Source of the DNA: JAXFQS01 sp051892815
GTDB lineage: Bacteria; Verrucomicrobiota; Kiritimatiellia; RFP12; DVOR01
Direction: 5' to 3'
NCBI GenBank assembly: GCA_051892815.1
Contig: JBJFGP010000238.1
Coordinates: 1 to 32,782 of the forward strand
DNA: 32,782 nucleotides
Positions 30,905-32,782 of this stretch are shown here, in pieces. A program made the position numbers and the translations under genes. Position 1 is the stretch's first letter. Each line of letters opens with the position of its first letter. Under the pieces are notes generated by a model that saw only the letters and a program-made list of their open reading frames with translations, searched no databases and was not told the origin of the DNA.

Positions 30905-32722
30905 ATGAAACCCATCATCCTGACCCTTTTCGCCACGGCAATCCTCGCCAATCCCGCCCAACTGCCCGATGCAAAGATTCGCGGCACCGTCGGCCACTCC
31001 CTGGCGCTGTGCCACGAAAACCATATCGCCAAATGCGACCCGCTCGAACTCACCCGCCACTTCCACAATCGCCAGCAAACCTGGATGTGGCAAAGCGAGT
31101 TTTGGGGCAAATGGATGCACTCAGCCGTCCCCCTCGCCACCTACTTCGGCGACGAAAGGTTGAAGCAAAACATAGCGCGCTCGGTCAAGGACTTGCTCTC
31201 GACCCAAGCCGCCGACGGCTACATCGGGAACTACCGTCCGGACCTGCGCTACGCCAAGGGAACCTGGGATGTCTGGGGCACCAAATACACCCTTTTGGGC
31301 CTGCTGCACTGGTACGGCGCCACGCAGGACGCGGAGGCTCTGGAGGGCGCCAAGCGGCTGGCGGATTGCCTTCTGCAGCACTTCAAGGAACGCAACATCG
31401 CCCAAAGCGGTTGGTACCTCGGGATGCCAAGCTGCTCTGTCTTGGAGCCGATTGTGATGCTCTACAAGACCACGAAGGAACCGCGCTATCTGGACTTTGC
31501 GTTGCAAATCCGCCAGGCGCTCGATGGGGATGGTTCGGCTCGGCTGATACGCGACGCGGAGGTGCCGGTCTTCCTGCGGACGACCTTCGGAGAACTGGAG
31601 AGTTCGCTCAAGGCCTACGAAATGATGAGCTGCTATCAAGGGCTCCTGGAACTGCACGACGTGACTGGCGAAGAGGTGCTGCTCAAGGCATCTTTGGCGG
31701 CGGCGAAACATATCCTCGCGGAGGAAATCAACCTTGCCGGCGGGGCGGCGTCAAGCGAGCACTGGTACGGCGGGAAGGCACGACAGCACCTGCCGTATAA
31801 CCGCCTCAATGAGACTTGCGTACTAACGACTTGGCTCCGTCTCTGCCGTAAATTGTGGGAGAAGACGCACGAGAGGGTCTGGCTGGACGCCTTTGAAAAG
31901 ACCTTCTTCAATGCCTATCTGGCGGCCATGAAGCCGGACGGCTCGTGCTTCGCGCAGTATACGCCGCTGGAGGGGACTCGTGCGCCCGGGGAGGATCATT
32001 GCCGCACCGAGACGAACTGCTGCAACGCCAATGGTCCGAGGGGGTTTGTCGAGTTCATCCGCCTGGCGATGGCGGCTTCCGGGGGGACGATTTGGCTCAA
32101 TCTCTACTCTTCGGGGAACTGGCGATTGCCGTTGGATGGCGGAACTGGACAAGTCTCGGAGGTGTCGCTGGAGGTCTACACGCGCTACCCGAGGGAGAGC
32201 GAGATTCTGGTTTGGCACCGCACGCCGGAGGCACGGGTCTTCAACCTGGTTCCGCGGATTCCTGCCTGGTGCCGGGATGCCCGCCTATCGCTCAACGGGA
32301 AGCCTTGCACTCTGCCCGATTTGAACCGCCGCTGGGAGCCGGGGGACGAGTTGCGGATTGACCTTCCGATGCCCGTCGAATCGGTCGTTCAAGGCGGAGC
32401 GATTGCCTTCGTGCGCGGGCCCATTCTGCTGGCTCGGGATGGCAGATTGGGGGGGAATATCGGCGAATGTGTGCAGGTCGAGAATGCCACCGACGGCGCG
32501 AAGGGGGCCAACTTCCCCTTCCACGCGGTGCGCAGCGACTGTGCGGACATTTGGATTCGGCTGGTCGGGATTCTCCCCAGCGGAGCCCACTCCGAGTCGG
32601 TACGTGATCGCTGGCCCGAAGCCGTTGGATTCTGCGACTTTGCTTCCGCGGGCAACACCTGGGATTCGCGTTCGTCCTACCGCGTCTGGTTGCCGATCGT
32701 GCGCCTCGAATCCAGGCGCTGA
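30905..32722 (+). CDS. Secreted GH127 (DUF1680) beta-L-arabinofuranosidase-like enzyme
   Basis: The protein has 605 residues. The ATG at 30905 is preferred over upstream in-frame starts because it begins a signal peptide (MKPIILTLFATAILANPAQ) and follows the promoter and GGAAGG. The (alpha/alpha)6 barrel fills residues about 30-380 and a beta-sandwich follows. GH127 catalytic and zinc-binding residues are visible: E303-T-C305 in RLNETC and the pair C372-C373 in TNCCNANGPRG, matching the Glu-Cys-Cys-Cys zinc site with a cysteine nucleophile known from HypBA1. GEDHCRTETNCC and HWYGGKARQHLP further support the family. It removes beta-L-arabinofuranose from glycoproteins or pectin by family knowledge; the exact substrate is uncertain. 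Confidence 0.94.
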   Translation: MKPIILTLFATAILANPAQLPDAKIRGTVGHSLALCHENHIAKCDPLELTRHFHNRQQTWMWQSEFWGKWMHSAVPLATYFGDERLKQNIARSVKDLLSTQAADGYIGNYRPDLRYAKGTWDVWGTKYTLLGLLHWYGATQDAEALEGAKRLADCLLQHFKERNIAQSGWYLGMPSCSVLEPIVMLYKTTKEPRYLDFALQIRQALDGDGSARLIRDAEVPVFLRTTFGELESSLKAYEMMSCYQGLLELHDVTGEEVLLKASLAAAKHILAEEINLAGGAASSEHWYGGKARQHLPYNRLNETCVLTTWLRLCRKLWEKTHERVWLDAFEKTFFNAYLAAMKPDGSCFAQYTPLEGTRAPGEDHCRTETNCCNANGPRGFVEFIRLAMAASGGTIWLNLYSSGNWRLPLDGGTGQVSEVSLEVYTRYPRESEILVWHRTPEARVFNLVPRIPAWCRDARLSLNGKPCTLPDLNRRWEPGDELRIDLPMPVESVVQGGAIAFVRGPILLARDGRLGGNIGECVQVENATDGAKGANFPFHAVRSDCADIWIRLVGILPSGAHSESVRDRWPEAVGFCDFASAGNTWDSRSSYRVWLPIVRLESRR

Positions 32723-32738
32723 TTCCACCGGCGGATAC

Positions 32739-32782
32739 CCACCTTTCGCCCCCGAAGGTGCCTACCTCTCACCCTGAAAGGT
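32739..32782. repeat. Intergenic GCCTACCT repeat, copy D (runs off the window)
   Basis: ACCTTTCGCCCCCGAAGGTG followed by CCTACCT aligns with copies B and C. AGGTGCCTACCT is at 32756-32767. ACCTTTC (32741-32747) can pair with GAAGGT (32754-32759, imperfectly) or with GAAAGGT (32776-32782, perfectly), so the element may fold. It directly follows the GH127 gene, where it might act as a transcript end. Confidence 0.55.

Overview
The window is a GC-rich (about 60%) bacterial chromosome segment of 32.8 kb carrying 17 protein-coding genes, counting an unusual composite gene as one. I see no tRNA, rRNA, CRISPR array, integrase or transposase. The gene content suggests the PVC superphylum, probably a Lentisphaerota/Kiritimatiellota/Verrucomicrobiota polysaccharide degrader. 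The reasons are many secreted glycan-active enzymes of the DUF6259, DUF4838, GH127 (DUF1680) and GH2/GH43 types, and an ECF sigma factor resembling the Rhodopirellula/Verrucomicrobium family. This assignment is inference.

Layout. At 21-473 (minus) lies yraN, divergent from a secreted (alpha/alpha)6-barrel-like protein of unknown function (651-2189, plus). A block of minus-strand genes fills 2260-13089. Read in transcription order it holds a YeiH-type exporter, a 92-residue membrane protein, an SGNH-hydrolase/GH43 fusion, a GH2 enzyme, a secreted nucleoside hydrolase, a secreted beta-lactamase-fold serine hydrolase and a DUF6259 glycosidase with its own promoter. A divergent promoter region at 13090-13332 then starts a plus-strand DUF4838 enzyme (13333-15624). 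It is followed by a hairpin terminator that contains the -35 box of the nrdR promoter. nrdR (15805-16287) is followed by a stand-alone NIF3/YqfO-like domain. On the minus strand tatD, purL, a membrane-anchored coiled-coil protein translationally overlapping purL, and a GH16 glucanase run from 23112 down to 16815. The plus-strand segment 23337-32722 holds a composite sigma factor/beta-helix gene, a GH5-polysaccharide deacetylase fusion and a GH127 beta-L-arabinofuranosidase.

The most remarkable object is the 1149-codon open frame at 23337-26786. It joins an ECF sigma factor, an anti-sigma/FecR-like segment, a transmembrane helix and a very large extracytoplasmic beta-helix/PKD region without any stop codon. 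A strong internal ribosome binding site and ATG precede a second signal peptide at 24228. It may be one membrane-tethered regulator-sensor, two products from one frame, or an operon whose separating stop was lost. The GH5-deacetylase gene follows 12 bases later, which suggests that glycan sensing and glycan cleavage are linked here.

Other themes are: a family of GCCTACCT-containing repeats confined to intergenic gaps; several TTGnnn-17-TAnnnT promoters, three of which place the start codon about where transcription should begin (leaderless arrangement); and large alternating blocks of C-rich and G-rich plus strand whose borders fall inside genes.
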